Part shown: piece by piece, positions 25,465-33,192 of the stretch
How the letters are laid out: every line of letters begins with the position of its first letter
How positions within the stretch are numbered: position 1 is the first letter of the stretch
Origin: Streptomyces griseocarneus
GTDB taxonomy: Bacteria; Actinomycetota; Actinomycetes; Streptomycetales; Streptomycetaceae
Assembly (NCBI RefSeq): GCF_014655595.1
Contig: NZ_BNBL01000003.1
Location: forward strand, 69,877-133,876
Reading direction: 5' to 3'
Length of the DNA stretch: 64,000 nt
Notes under the pieces: model-generated
Told to the model about the DNA's origin: nothing
The model's input: only the letters and a program-made list of their open reading frames with translations
The model's database searches: none
Made by a program: the position numbers and the translations under genes

Positions 25465-26197
25465 GGGGCACCGCCGCCTTCCCGCGGCCCGCCGACCGCC
25501 GGGCCAGCGGTCCGTACGCCGCACCTCCCAGGATGAGCACGGCGCCCGCGATCACGCACGTGACGATCAGGGGCAGCGGTCCGGGGCGGGAGGTGCCGCC
25601 GGGCAGGGCGGCGAAGGAGCCGGGCCGGTCGATCATGCCCCAGCCGGCCACGGGCCAGGCCGTGGCGTCCACCCGGGCCCGCACGGCGTCGCGCGGGACC
25701 GCGCCCTGGCCGCCGTCGGTCAGGTGGGTGCGGGAGTCGACCGAGTCGGTGCGGTGGTCGCCGAGCAGGAAGAGGCGGCCGTCCGGCACGGTGGCGGTGA
25801 AGGGGGTGGGCGAGGCCGGACCGCCCGCCGCCAGGTACGGCTCCTCCACCGGCTTGCCGTTGATCATCAGGCGGCCCTGCCGGTCGCAGCACTCGATCCG
25901 GTCCCCGCCGGTGCCCACGACCCGCTTGATCATGGGCATGTTGCCCCAGACCTTGTCCTGGAAGACGACGACATCCCCCCGGCGCACGGCGTCGCCGTGC
26001 ACGCGCTGGGCGAGGACCCGGTCGCCGATCCCGATCGTGGGGGCCATCGAGTCGGTGGGGACGGTGTACGGCCGGTACAGCAGGGCGGCCCAGGCGAACC
26101 CGCCGAGGAAGAGGACCAGCCCGAGGGCCACGGCCAGTCCGGACACCACTCTGCCCGTGCGGCCCTGGCCGTCCCCGTCACGTCCCGCTGTGCTCAT
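25457..26197 (-). CDS. sipZ: Type I signal peptidase (fourth of four tandem copies)
   Basis: This 246-residue protein has an N-terminal membrane helix (VSGLAVALGLVLFLGGFAWA), box B YTVPTDSMAPTIGIGDRVLA with catalytic Ser50, MIKRVVGTGGDRIECCD with the general-base Lys91, GDHRTDSVDSR and a second helix near the C-terminus (LPLIVTCVIAGAVLILGGAA). It cleaves signal peptides on the outer face of the membrane. ATG 26197 lacks a clear Shine-Dalgarno; GTG 26224 is an in-frame alternative. The sip letter is assigned by position relative to the S. lividans cluster. A Thr replaces Gly/Glu two before the serine's usual SGS/SES context. Confidence 0.9.
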   Translation of the reverse strand: MSTAGRDGDGQGRTGRVVSGLAVALGLVLFLGGFAWAALLYRPYTVPTDSMAPTIGIGDRVLAQRVHGDAVRRGDVVVFQDKVWGNMPMIKRVVGTGGDRIECCDRQGRLMINGKPVEEPYLAAGGPASPTPFTATVPDGRLFLLGDHRTDSVDSRTHLTDGGQGAVPRDAVRARVDATAWPVAGWGMIDRPGSFAALPGGTSRPGPLPLIVTCVIAGAVLILGGAAYGPLARRSAGRGKAAVPHG

Positions 26198-26249
26198 CGC
26201 GTCGCGCCCCCGCGTCAGGACCACGGGGCCGACGCCTCGTGGAAGATCG

Positions 26250-26277
26250 GATTCCGCATGCCTTGGGGCACGGAATC
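26250..26277 (-). terminator. Hairpin between sipY and sipZ
   Basis: GATTCCG (26250-26256) pairs with CGGAATC (26271-26277), and TGCC/GGCA extend the stem inside. It lies 29 bases past the sipY stop and is consistent with sipZ starting its own transcription unit. Confidence 0.5.
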
Positions 26278-26305
26278 GCACACTACCCGGGGGTACGGCC
26301 GCCAG

Positions 26306-27403
26306 TCAGCCCCTCCGGCCGGCCCGCGTGACGGGCTCGCAGGCCGCGGCCTTCCGCACGATCCGGCGCCGGCGCCACAGCACCACCGGCAGCGCCCCCG
26401 CCAGCCCCAGCGCCGGCGGCACGGCGGCACCCGCCGCGCTCAGCCCGGGCTGGTCGAAGGTCTTGGGCACCGACAGGACGTCCAGGCGGTTGAGCGGCCA
26501 CGCCACGGCGACCGCGCGGCCGACGACGTCGTCCTCCGAGACCGTGCCCTGGAACTTGTCGCCCTCCATGTGCCAGCGCGAGTCGAGGGAGTCCTGGCGG
26601 TGGTCGCCCATCACCCAGATCCGGCCCTCGGGCACCTTGACCGGGCCGAACGGCTTGTCGCCGCAGGGAGTGTTGCCGGGGAAGATGTACGGCTCGTCCA
26701 GCGGCTTGCCGTTGACGACCACCGGCTGGTTGTCGCCCTTGCACTCCACGGTGTCCCCGCCGGTCGCGATGACCCGCTTGATCAGGTCCTTCTCCTCGGC
26801 CGAGGGCATCAGGCCGACGAAGCTGAGCACCTTCTGGATGCCGGTGCCGATCGGCCCGTTGTTCGCGGCGGGGCTCTCGCCGAGCCAGCCGCCCGGATCG
26901 TGGAAGACCACGACCTCGCCCCGCTCGGGTTTCGACCCGAACCACGGGGTGAGCTTGTCCACCAGCACCCGGTCACCGCGCTGCAGGGTGTTCTGCATCG
27001 ACTCGGAGGGGATCGAGAAGGCCTGCACCAGGAACGTCTTGATCACCAGCGCGAGCAGCAGGGCGATGCCGATGAGGAGCGGCAGCTCCTTCCAGAACGA
27101 GCGTTGCCTCGAGGGCTCGCGCCGGGCCGGCTCCGGATCCGCTCCGCCGTCGGGCGGCTGCTGCCCGCCGTCCCGGCCGGCGTCCGTGCGGGGCGCCTCG
27201 TCCGGGTTCCCGGCGTCCACCGGGGGACGGCCGTCCGGACCGTCGCCGGCCCGGGGGCCGGCTTCGTCCCGCGCCTCGTCCCGTGCCCCGGGCCGCCCGC
27301 CGAGGTCCCGGGGGTGCTCCCCCGGTTGCCCCTCGTCCCCGGGCCGCCTCTCGGGCTCTCCGTGACCGGACCGCGCGCCGACCGCCAAGTCCCCCACATC
27401 CAC
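26306..27403 (-). CDS. sipY: Type I signal peptidase (third copy, long charged N-terminal tail)
   Basis: The 365-residue protein has a 105-residue hydrophilic cytoplasmic tail rich in Gly, Asp, Arg and Pro, then a helix (LPLLIGIALLLALVIKTFLV), IPSESMQNTLQRGDRVLVDK with catalytic Ser135, DLIKRVIATGGDTVEC with Lys209, GDHRQDSLDSRWHM and a C-terminal helix followed by RRRR. GTG 27403 (GGAG six bases upstream) and GTG 27397 (GAGGAG five bases upstream) are both credible starts. A TTGACC hexamer lies about 90 bases upstream. The letter follows the S. lividans order W-X-Y-Z. Confidence 0.92.
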   Translation of the reverse strand: MDVGDLAVGARSGHGEPERRPGDEGQPGEHPRDLGGRPGARDEARDEAGPRAGDGPDGRPPVDAGNPDEAPRTDAGRDGGQQPPDGGADPEPARREPSRQRSFWKELPLLIGIALLLALVIKTFLVQAFSIPSESMQNTLQRGDRVLVDKLTPWFGSKPERGEVVVFHDPGGWLGESPAANNGPIGTGIQKVLSFVGLMPSAEEKDLIKRVIATGGDTVECKGDNQPVVVNGKPLDEPYIFPGNTPCGDKPFGPVKVPEGRIWVMGDHRQDSLDSRWHMEGDKFQGTVSEDDVVGRAVAVAWPLNRLDVLSVPKTFDQPGLSAAGAAVPPALGLAGALPVVLWRRRRIVRKAAACEPVTRAGRRG

Positions 27404-27468
27404 TCCTCACTCCACGCTGCCGCCTGCCGCATCCATGACGCAGGCCCACCACTCCCCTAACGAGCGGG

Positions 27469-27497
27469 AGTTCCGCAGGGGTCGGGAGCCGGGTCAA
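27469..27497 (-). promoter_or_regulatory. Weak promoter candidate upstream of sipY
   Basis: On the minus strand TTGACC (27497-27492) is followed after 17 bases by GGAACT (27474-27469). The -10 is poor. It lies in the 219-base sipX-sipY gap, the largest gap inside the sip cluster. Confidence 0.25.
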
Positions 27498-27622
27498 TCC
27501 CTCGCGATCCGCAAGGACACACTATGCACCGGTTCGTCCCCGGGCATGCCCCTGGACGGCGCGTCGAATTCACCCGGTACGACCGTTCGCGAGGTCCTGC
27601 AGGAGGCGCGGGCGAGTGGCGC

Positions 27623-28483
27623 CTACAGCCGCCGCCAGTGCCCGAACGGCCAGGCGATGACCGCCGCACGTCCCACCACCAGGTCCTCCCCGACCGTGCC
27701 GTGCCCCGGCTCGCTCAGGTGGTAGCGCGAATCGGCCGAATCGGAGCGGTGGTCGCCCATGACGAACAGCCGGCCCTTCGGCACCTTCACCTCGAACGTC
27801 AGCTTCGAGGGCGCGTCGCCGGGATGGATGTACGGCTCCTCGACCGGCTTTCCGTTGACCGTGACCCTGCCGTCCTTGTCGCAGCACTTGACCGTGTCCC
27901 CGCCGACCCCGATCACACGCTTGATCAGGTCCCGCTCGTCGGCGGACGGCAGCAGCCCGATGAACGTCAGGGCCTGCTTCGCCTGCTTGATCCCCACCGG
28001 GTCCGGCCCGCCGGAGTACTTCTGGTCGCCGTCCAGCCAGCCGCCCGGGTCCTTGAAGACCACCACGTCCCCGCGCTCCGGCCGGGAGCCGAACCACGGC
28101 GTCAGCTTGTCGACGAGCACCCTGTCGCCGATCCGGATGGTCTGCTCCATCGAGCCGGACGGGATCACGAACGCCTGCACGAGGAACGTCTTGAGGACCA
28201 GGGCGATCAGCAGCGCCACACCTATGAGGACGGGCACCTCCTTGATCACGGACCGGCGGCGCCGCCGCTTCAGCCGCTGGGCGGCCTTCCGCCGCTCGGC
28301 CCGTCCGCCGGTGACCGGTGGCGCGACGCCGGAGGCCGCCGGGGCCCCCGCTTCCGCCTCCGCGTCCACCGCTCCCGCGTACCCGCCGGCGGCCGTCGCG
28401 CGTTCACCCGTGCGCGTGCGCCCGTCCGGGGCCGTCCGCCCGGCCAGGACCGTACGGCCGCCGGGGCGCCCCCGGCTACCCAT
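27623..28483 (-). CDS. sipX: Type I signal peptidase (second copy)
   Basis: The 286-residue enzyme has a basic N-terminal tail (KRRRRR near residues 72-77), a single N-terminal helix (VPVLIGVALLIALVLKTFLV), IPSGSMEQTIRIGDRVLVDK with catalytic Ser111, DLIKRVIGVGGDTVKCCD with Lys188 and GDHRSDSADSRYHLSEP. Unlike sipY and sipZ there is no C-terminal helix; the protein ends with WPFGHWRRL. ATG 28483 overlaps the sipW stop by 8 bases, so the two are co-translated. Letter by position. Confidence 0.92.
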   Translation of the reverse strand: MGSRGRPGGRTVLAGRTAPDGRTRTGERATAAGGYAGAVDAEAEAGAPAASGVAPPVTGGRAERRKAAQRLKRRRRRSVIKEVPVLIGVALLIALVLKTFLVQAFVIPSGSMEQTIRIGDRVLVDKLTPWFGSRPERGDVVVFKDPGGWLDGDQKYSGGPDPVGIKQAKQALTFIGLLPSADERDLIKRVIGVGGDTVKCCDKDGRVTVNGKPVEEPYIHPGDAPSKLTFEVKVPKGRLFVMGDHRSDSADSRYHLSEPGHGTVGEDLVVGRAAVIAWPFGHWRRL

Positions 28484-29321
28484 GCGGGCCACCGCCGTGG
28501 CCCGCCGCGCCGCCGGCGCCCGGATCCGGTACGCCCGCGAAGGCACCGGACCGTTTCAGCGAGGTCATGCGGCCCATGGGCCAGCCGATCCAGTCGGCCC
28601 GCCCCAGGACGCGGCCGACCGGAACCGTGCCGCCACCGGGCTCGCCCAAATGGTCACGTGAATCACGGGAGTCACTGCGATGGTCACCCATGACCCATAG
28701 CTTGCCCTCCGGCACCACGATGTCGAACGGCACTTGCGAAGGCGAGTCGCCCGGGTAGAGGTAGTCCTCGAGCACCGGATGGCCGTTGACCTCCAGCCGG
28801 CCGCCGCGGTCGCAGCACCTGACCCGGTCGCCGCCGACGCCCACCACCCGCTTGATGTAGTCGCTCCGCGCGGACCGCATGAGCCCCACGGACGACGCGC
28901 CCTTGCGCACCAGCGCCGCCACCGGGTTCTCCGTGGGCGCGCCCTGGACGAAGGAGTCGGTGCCGTCGAAGACGATCACGTCGCCGCGCCGGGGCCCGTC
29001 CCCGAAGCGGTAGGCGAGCTTGTTGACCAGAACCCGGTCGCCGACCGCGAGGGTGTTCCTCATCGATCCGCTGGGAATCACGAAGGGCTGCACGACATAG
29101 CTGCTGACCAGAAGCAGGAAGATCATGCAGATGAACAGCAGCAGCCCGGCCCGGCGCAGCGGCCCGCCACCGGCCGGCCACCGCCGGGCGCGGGCCGCGA
29201 AGGACGCGAAGGACGCGAAGGCCGGAAAACGCGCGGAGCGCGACCCCCGCTCCCGGCCCTGTTCGGGGCCGGGAGAGCGGTCGCGCTCCGGAAGCTGTGC
29301 GAGCTGTTCGTCGGTGTCCAT
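28476..29321 (-). CDS. sipW: Type I signal peptidase (first copy)
   Basis: The 281-residue enzyme has an Arg-rich cytoplasmic tail with a small repeat (FASFASFAARARR), one helix (AGLLLFICMIFLLLVSSYVV), IPSGSMRNTLAVGDRVLVNK with catalytic Ser86, DYIKRVVGVGGDRVRCCD with Lys157, and GDHRSDSRDSRDHLGEP. It lies 45 bases downstream of rplS with no terminator, so read-through from the ribosomal operon is likely. The C-terminus is Gly/Pro rich. Letter assigned by position next to rplS. Confidence 0.92.
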   Translation of the reverse strand: MDTDEQLAQLPERDRSPGPEQGRERGSRSARFPAFASFASFAARARRWPAGGGPLRRAGLLLFICMIFLLLVSSYVVQPFVIPSGSMRNTLAVGDRVLVNKLAYRFGDGPRRGDVIVFDGTDSFVQGAPTENPVAALVRKGASSVGLMRSARSDYIKRVVGVGGDRVRCCDRGGRLEVNGHPVLEDYLYPGDSPSQVPFDIVVPEGKLWVMGDHRSDSRDSRDHLGEPGGGTVPVGRVLGRADWIGWPMGRMTSLKRSGAFAGVPDPGAGGAAGHGGGPHG

Positions 29322-29366
29322 CGAGCCGAGAGCCTATCCGGCCCGGCCGGGACGCCGACGGAAAGC

Positions 29367-29717
29367 TTACTTGTCGCGCTTCTCCTTGATCTTCGCGGCC
29401 TTGCCGCGGAGCTCACGGAGGTAGTACAGCTTGGCGCGACGGACGTCACCGCGGGTGATGAGCTCGATCTTCTCGAAGATCGGGCTGTGCACCGGGAAGG
29501 TGCGCTCGACGCCGACGGAGAAGGAGACCTTGCGGACCGTGAAGGTCTCGCTGACGCCCGCGCCCTGGCGGCGGATGACGACACCCTTGAACTGCTGGAT
29601 GCGGGAGCGGTTGCCCTCGATGACGCGAACGTGGACGTTCACGGTGTCGCCGGGGCGGAAGGCCGGGATGTCGGTGCGCAGGGAAGCGGCGTCGACGCCG
29701 GAAAGCAGGGTGGACAT
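29367..29717 (-). CDS. rplS: 50S ribosomal protein L19
   Basis: A 116-residue L19 with [59 protein letters not shown] and [21 protein letters not shown]19 sits at the 30S-50S interface. ATG 29717 has GAGGAAG about nine bases upstream and gives the standard actinobacterial length. It follows trmD by 130 bases containing a small hairpin. Confidence 0.96.
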   Translation of the reverse strand: MSTLLSGVDAASLRTDIPAFRPGDTVNVHVRVIEGNRSRIQQFKGVVIRRQGAGVSETFTVRKVSFSVGVERTFPVHSPIFEKIELITRGDVRRAKLYYLRELRGKAAKIKEKRDK

Positions 29718-29807
29718 GAATGTCTGCTTCCTCGCTGATGCCACAGGTCATCAGCGGAATCGTGCTGAAGGATGGAGTGGTGCCGAAACGCCGGGCGGAC
29801 GTCGTTC

Positions 29808-29822
29808 CCCCTGTGGCAGGGG
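29808..29822 (-). other. Short hairpin in the trmD-rplS spacer
   Basis: CCCCTG (29808-29813) pairs with CAGGGG (29817-29822) around TGG. It lies in the leader of rplS, 26 bases after trmD. It could be a weak attenuator or a structured leader; no U run follows. Confidence 0.3.
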
Positions 29823-29847
29823 CGTGCGCCGGACGCAAGGCAACGGC

Positions 29848-30657
29848 TTATTCTTCCACGTCCTGGGCCACTCGCCAAAATCGGCCGTCGTCGCCCGGGG
29901 CCCAGCCCAGGATCGAGAGCATCTCGCGGTCCTTCTTGTCGAACGCCGCCGGGTCGGCGCGCTCGATCAGGTCCGGCCGGTTCCGGGTCGTCCGCCGGAA
30001 CGCCTCGTCCCGGCGCCAGCGGGCGATCTTGCCGTGGTGACCGCTGAGCAGGACGTCCGGAATGCCCCGGCCGCGCCACTCCGGCGGCTTGGTGTAGACC
30101 GGGCCCTCGAGCAGGTCGGCCATGGCGCCGGGCGCGAAGGAGTCGTCGCGGTGCGACTCGGCGTTGCCGAGGACGCCGGGCAGCAGCCGGGCGATGGCCT
30201 CGACCATGACCAGCACCGGGGCCTCGCCGCCGGCCAGCACGTAGTCGCCGATGGAGACCTCGCGGACGTCGCACCGCTCGGCGTAGTCCTCGATGACGCG
30301 GCGGTCGATGCCCTCGTAGCGGGCGGGCGTGAAGACCAGCCACGGCTTCTCGGACAGCTCGACGGCGAGCTCCTGGGTGAAGGGGCGCCCGCTCGGGGTG
30401 GGCACCACGATCACCGGCCGGCCCTCGCCGGACTCGATGACCGCGTCGAGCGCCTCACCCCACGGCTCCGGCTTCATGACCATGCCGGGTCCGCCGCCGT
30501 ACGGGGTGTCGTCGACCGTGTTGTGCTTGTCGTGCGTCCAGGAGCGCAGGTCGTGCACGCGCACGTCCAGCTGGCCGCGGGCCCGGGCCTTGCCGACCAG
30601 CGAGACGTTCAGCGGCTCGAGGTACTCGGGGAAGATCGTGACGACGTCGAGGCGCAT
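29848..30657 (-). CDS. trmD: tRNA (guanine(37)-N1)-methyltransferase
   Basis: The 269-residue SPOUT enzyme shows VVTIFPEYLEPLNVSLVGKA, VHDLRSWTHDKHNTVDDTPY, GGGPGMVMKPEPW, FTPARYEGIDRRVIEDY and the SAM knot SIGDYVLAGGEAPVLVM then PGVLGNAESHRDDSF. It makes m1G37 in tRNAs reading CNN codons and prevents frameshifting. ATG 30657 shares a base with the rimM stop (TGATG). Operon rimM-trmD-rplS is the classic order. Confidence 0.96.
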   Translation of the reverse strand: MRLDVVTIFPEYLEPLNVSLVGKARARGQLDVRVHDLRSWTHDKHNTVDDTPYGGGPGMVMKPEPWGEALDAVIESGEGRPVIVVPTPSGRPFTQELAVELSEKPWLVFTPARYEGIDRRVIEDYAERCDVREVSIGDYVLAGGEAPVLVMVEAIARLLPGVLGNAESHRDDSFAPGAMADLLEGPVYTKPPEWRGRGIPDVLLSGHHGKIARWRRDEAFRRTTRNRPDLIERADPAAFDKKDREMLSILGWAPGDDGRFWRVAQDVEE

Positions 30658-31220
30658 CAGGCGTCACCCTCGCCCTGCTCGGCGTCGCGGGAGCTCGCGA
30701 CCTCGGCCTCGCCGCCGTCGATCAGTCCGCGCGGCGGGTCGACGACCGCGCGCTGCGCCTCGAGGTCGATCTCGGTCACGATCTCGGAGACGAAGGGGAT
30801 CATCACCTCGCCGCCGTCCTCCCGCTCGACGATGAACAGGTCCTGGGACGGCAGGTGGGAGATCTCCGCGATGCGGCCGATCACGGTGCCGTCGACGGTG
30901 ACGACCTCGAGGTCCATCAGCTGGTGGTCGTAGAACTCCTCGGGGTCCTCGGGAGTCTCGTCCGGGTCGACGTCGGCGATCAGCAGGGTGTTGCGCAGCG
31001 CCTCGGCGGCGTTGCGGTCGCCGACGCCCGCGAAGCGCAGCAGCAGCCGGCCACTGTGCACCCGGCCGGTCTCGATGGTCAGCGGCCCCACGCCCGCGGG
31101 GTCCGTGGCCAGCACGGCACCCGGGCCGAGCCTCAGCTCGGGCTCGTCCGTGCGCACCTCAACGGTGACCTCGCCCTTGATGCCGTGGGCGCGGCCGATC
31201 CTGCCGACTACCAGCTGCAC
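30657..31220 (-). CDS. rimM: 16S rRNA processing protein RimM
   Basis: The 187-residue protein has the N-terminal RimM beta barrel ([20 protein letters not shown]) and the C-terminal PRC barrel ([42 protein letters not shown]), with the final [13 protein letters not shown]. It assists assembly of the 30S head with S19. GTG 31220 has GAGGGGA about nine bases upstream. A strong terminator separates it from khpA upstream, so it may have its own promoter in the 190-base gap, which I could not define. Confidence 0.94.
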   Translation of the reverse strand: MQLVVGRIGRAHGIKGEVTVEVRTDEPELRLGPGAVLATDPAGVGPLTIETGRVHSGRLLLRFAGVGDRNAAEALRNTLLIADVDPDETPEDPEEFYDHQLMDLEVVTVDGTVIGRIAEISHLPSQDLFIVEREDGGEVMIPFVSEIVTEIDLEAQRAVVDPPRGLIDGGEAEVASSRDAEQGEGDA

Positions 31221-31357
31221 AGTCTCAAATCCCCTCTTCGCGGCCGGCCTCCCCGGCTACCGCCGGGAGGGGCCCCCGCGGTCTCGCGGAAGCGGTACCT
31301 CGCCGTCCGGGTACCTCAATTATCGGTTGCTGCCGACGCAACGGCCGGTTACACGAA

Positions 31358-31393
31358 ACGAGGCCGGGGGTGGCGTGCCACCCCCGGCCTCGT
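31358..31393 (-). terminator. Very strong terminator after rpsP-khpA
   Basis: A 36-base near-complete palindrome: arms 31358-31374 and 31377-31393 are perfect complements, giving a stem of about 15 bp with the central bases as loop. It begins 20 bases after the khpA stop. It separates rpsP-khpA from rimM-trmD-rplS. Confidence 0.88.
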
Positions 31394-31412
31394 GCCGGTG
31401 CTCTATCGCTGC

Positions 31413-31652
31413 TCAGCGGACGTCGTCCACGTCGACCAGGTCGACGCGGATGCCACGGCCGCCGATGGCGCCCACGACGGTGCGCAGTGCGCGCGCGGTG
31501 CGGCCGTTGCGGCCGATCACCTTGCCGAGGTCATCGGGGTGCACCCGGACCTCCAGCACGCGCCCGCGACGCAGGTTGCGCGAGGCGACCTGCACATCGT
31601 CGGGGTTGTCGACGATGCCCTTTACGAGGTGCTCGAGGGCCTCCTCGAGCAT
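31413..31652 (-). CDS. khpA: KH-domain RNA-binding protein KhpA
   Basis: A 79-residue single KH domain protein with the GXXG loop in KVIGRNGRTARALRTVV and the N-terminal EALEHLVKGIVDNPDDVQV. The family (YlqC/KhpA) binds RNA, often with KhpB, and affects translation and cell envelope growth in Gram-positives. ATG 31652 follows the rpsP stop by two bases. The rpsP-khpA pair is conserved. Confidence 0.93.
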   Translation of the reverse strand: MLEEALEHLVKGIVDNPDDVQVASRNLRRGRVLEVRVHPDDLGKVIGRNGRTARALRTVVGAIGGRGIRVDLVDVDDVR

Positions 31653-31654
31653 GC

Positions 31655-32089
31655 TCAGGCCTCGGTCGACTCAGCGGACTCGGCCTCAGCGGCCTCGTCC
31701 TTCTTCTCCGACTTCTTCGCCTTGGGGGTGATGGCCTCACCCTTCGACGCGTCGGCGGCGTTCACGGCGGACTCGAAGAGGCCGCTGACGTCCTTCTTCG
31801 GCTCCGCGACGAGCATCGGGGCCGGGGCCGGCAGGCCCTTGAACTTCTGCCAGTCGCCGGTGACCTTGAGGATGGCCAGAACGGGCTCGGTCGGCTGCGC
31901 GCCGACGCTCAGCCAGTACTGGGCACGCTCGCTGTCGACCTCGATGCGCGAGGGGTTCTGCACCGGGTGGTACAGACCGATCTCCTCGATGGCCCGGCCG
32001 TCACGGCGGGTACGGGAGTCGGCGATGACGATGCGGTAGTGAGGCGAACGGATCTTGCCCAGACGCTTCAGCTTGATCTTGACTGCCAC
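31655..32089 (-). CDS. rpsP: 30S ribosomal protein S16
   Basis: S16 signatures are [39 protein letters not shown] and [20 protein letters not shown]. At 144 residues it is longer than the usual 80-90 because of a Lys/Glu/Ala-rich C-terminal extension, common in streptomycetes. GTG 32089 has AGGAGA ten bases upstream and starts MAVKIKL as expected. S16 is an early 30S assembly protein. Confidence 0.95.
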   Translation of the reverse strand: MAVKIKLKRLGKIRSPHYRIVIADSRTRRDGRAIEEIGLYHPVQNPSRIEVDSERAQYWLSVGAQPTEPVLAILKVTGDWQKFKGLPAPAPMLVAEPKKDVSGLFESAVNAADASKGEAITPKAKKSEKKDEAAEAESAESTEA

Positions 32090-32243
32090 TGGAGTGGTGT
32101 CTCCTGGTCTTGACGTGGTTGGGCACAACGAGATGCCACGTGGGGTTTGCGGTACTCGGGGTGCCCGATGGACGCGTCAGCCGGAGGAGAGAGGGGTCCT
32201 ATGCGACTGTCGAGTACAGCGACCCATTGTGCCACACCGCCGC

Positions 32244-32307
32244 GAACCTGCCGACCGCGGATCTTGGCAGCCGGGGGCCGGGCAACCGTGAACCTGCCGA
32301 GCGCGGA
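32244..32307. repeat. 18-bp direct repeat upstream of rpsP (17/18 identical)
   Basis: GAACCTGCCGACCGCGGA (32244-32261) recurs at 32290-32307 with one change, 46 bases apart. It lies in the 268-base gap between the SprT-like gene end and rpsP. No clear promoter hexamers could be paired with it. Confidence 0.6.
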
Positions 32308-32357
32308 CGGGCCCGGGCCGCACCCCGGGACGTCATGGCTCGTCCGGCCGGTCCCGC

Positions 32358-32948
32358 TCAGCCGACGGAGACCGCCTCGGGAATGCGGAAGGGCTGGCCG
32401 CAGCCGCCGCACATGATCGGCGCCTGGGCGAGCACGGACGGCACGACGCGGACGTTGCGCCCGCACTGGCAGACCGCCTTCACCCGCACCCCGCCACCGG
32501 AGGAGCCGTGGCGCGCGGCCGGGCCGCGGAAGGTGCGCGAGGTGTCGGCGGCCGTGGCGACCGTGTGCGCCTTCAGCGCGCGCTGCAGTCTGTCGATGGT
32601 GGAGCGGTAGCGCTTGCGCGCCTCCGGGTTGAGCACGACCAGGGAGAAGCCGCTGCTGGGATGCGGCTCATCGCTGTGATCGAGCCCCAGCTCCTCGGCG
32701 ATCGCCAGGAACCGGCGGTTGTGGTAGCGGCCGGCACGAGAGGTGTCGCGGACACCGCGGGCGGCCGCGATGCCGTGCACTGCCTCGTGCAGCAGCCTTT
32801 CGAAGGAGAGCTCGGCGCCACAGGCGGACGACGACTCCCCGATCAACGATTCGGGCGCGGCTAGATCCGGCAGCTCGGGGTGGAACCGCTGAATGTCGGC
32901 CCACGCCTGCGCCAGCTCTGCGGCGAGAACAGGTGGTGTCGTGCTCAC
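32358..32948 (-). CDS. SprT-like zinc metalloprotein with C-terminal zinc ribbon
   Basis: A 196-residue protein. Residues 52-58 contain LLHEAVH, the HExxH zinc-protease motif (His54, Glu55, His58), and RYHNRRF at 74-80 gives a probable third ligand His76 in the H-x-x-x-F setting of SprT/Spartan proteins. The C-terminus has CQCG and CGGCG (Cys160, Cys162, Cys180, Cys183), a four-cysteine zinc ribbon. GTG 32948 was chosen because the helical N-terminal part of the domain begins there; its Shine-Dalgarno is weak. SprT-like proteins cut DNA-protein crosslinks in eukaryotes; the bacterial role is not established. A hairpin lies just upstream. Confidence 0.7.
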   Translation of the reverse strand: MSTTPPVLAAELAQAWADIQRFHPELPDLAAPESLIGESSSACGAELSFERLLHEAVHGIAAARGVRDTSRAGRYHNRRFLAIAEELGLDHSDEPHPSSGFSLVVLNPEARKRYRSTIDRLQRALKAHTVATAADTSRTFRGPAARHGSSGGGVRVKAVCQCGRNVRVVPSVLAQAPIMCGGCGQPFRIPEAVSVG

Positions 32949-32969
32949 GTCGTGACAACGAGCCGGGGC

Positions 32970-32993
32970 GGCCCGGTGTTCCGATACCGGGCC
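32970..32993 (-). other. Hairpin upstream of the SprT-like gene
   Basis: GGCCCGGT (32970-32977) pairs with ACCGGGCC (32986-32993). It lies 22 bases upstream of the GTG and next to an AT-rich patch (AAATAATTT at 32999-33007), so it may be in the 5' leader or an operator. Confidence 0.4.
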
Positions 32994-33110
32994 ATCCCAA
33001 ATAATTTGCACGTACCAGTCAGTTTCCCGCCTCATACGTCCTGAGGAGGGCGGGTGCGCAGAACTACGGAGAAGGCGGATGAGCCGTGCACCAGTTCGCA
33101 AGGTGGGACG

Positions 33111-33126
33111 TACTGACTCATCAGTA
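33111..33126. other. 16-bp palindrome TACTGA-CTCA-TCAGTA
   Basis: TACTGA (33111-33116) and TCAGTA (33121-33126) are perfect inverted arms around CTCA, in the gap between the proS terminator and the SprT-like gene. It looks like a small operator. Confidence 0.35.
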
Positions 33127-33149
33127 AGGAAGATGCCCCAGCGCAAACG

Positions 33150-33183
33150 CCTCGGGCGCGCGCCGGAAGGCGCGCGCCCGAGG
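33150..33183 (-). terminator. Strong proS terminator
   Basis: CCTCGGGCGCGCGCC (33150-33164) pairs perfectly with 33169-33183 around GGAA, ten bases after the proS stop, followed on the minus strand by GCGTTTGCG. Confidence 0.85.
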
Positions 33184-33192
33184 ACACACGGA

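Noticed and set aside
26195..26224. GTG 26224 as the sipZ start
   Set aside because: It adds nine residues without a better ribosome-binding sequence; ATG 26197 kept, though neither start has a good Shine-Dalgarno.
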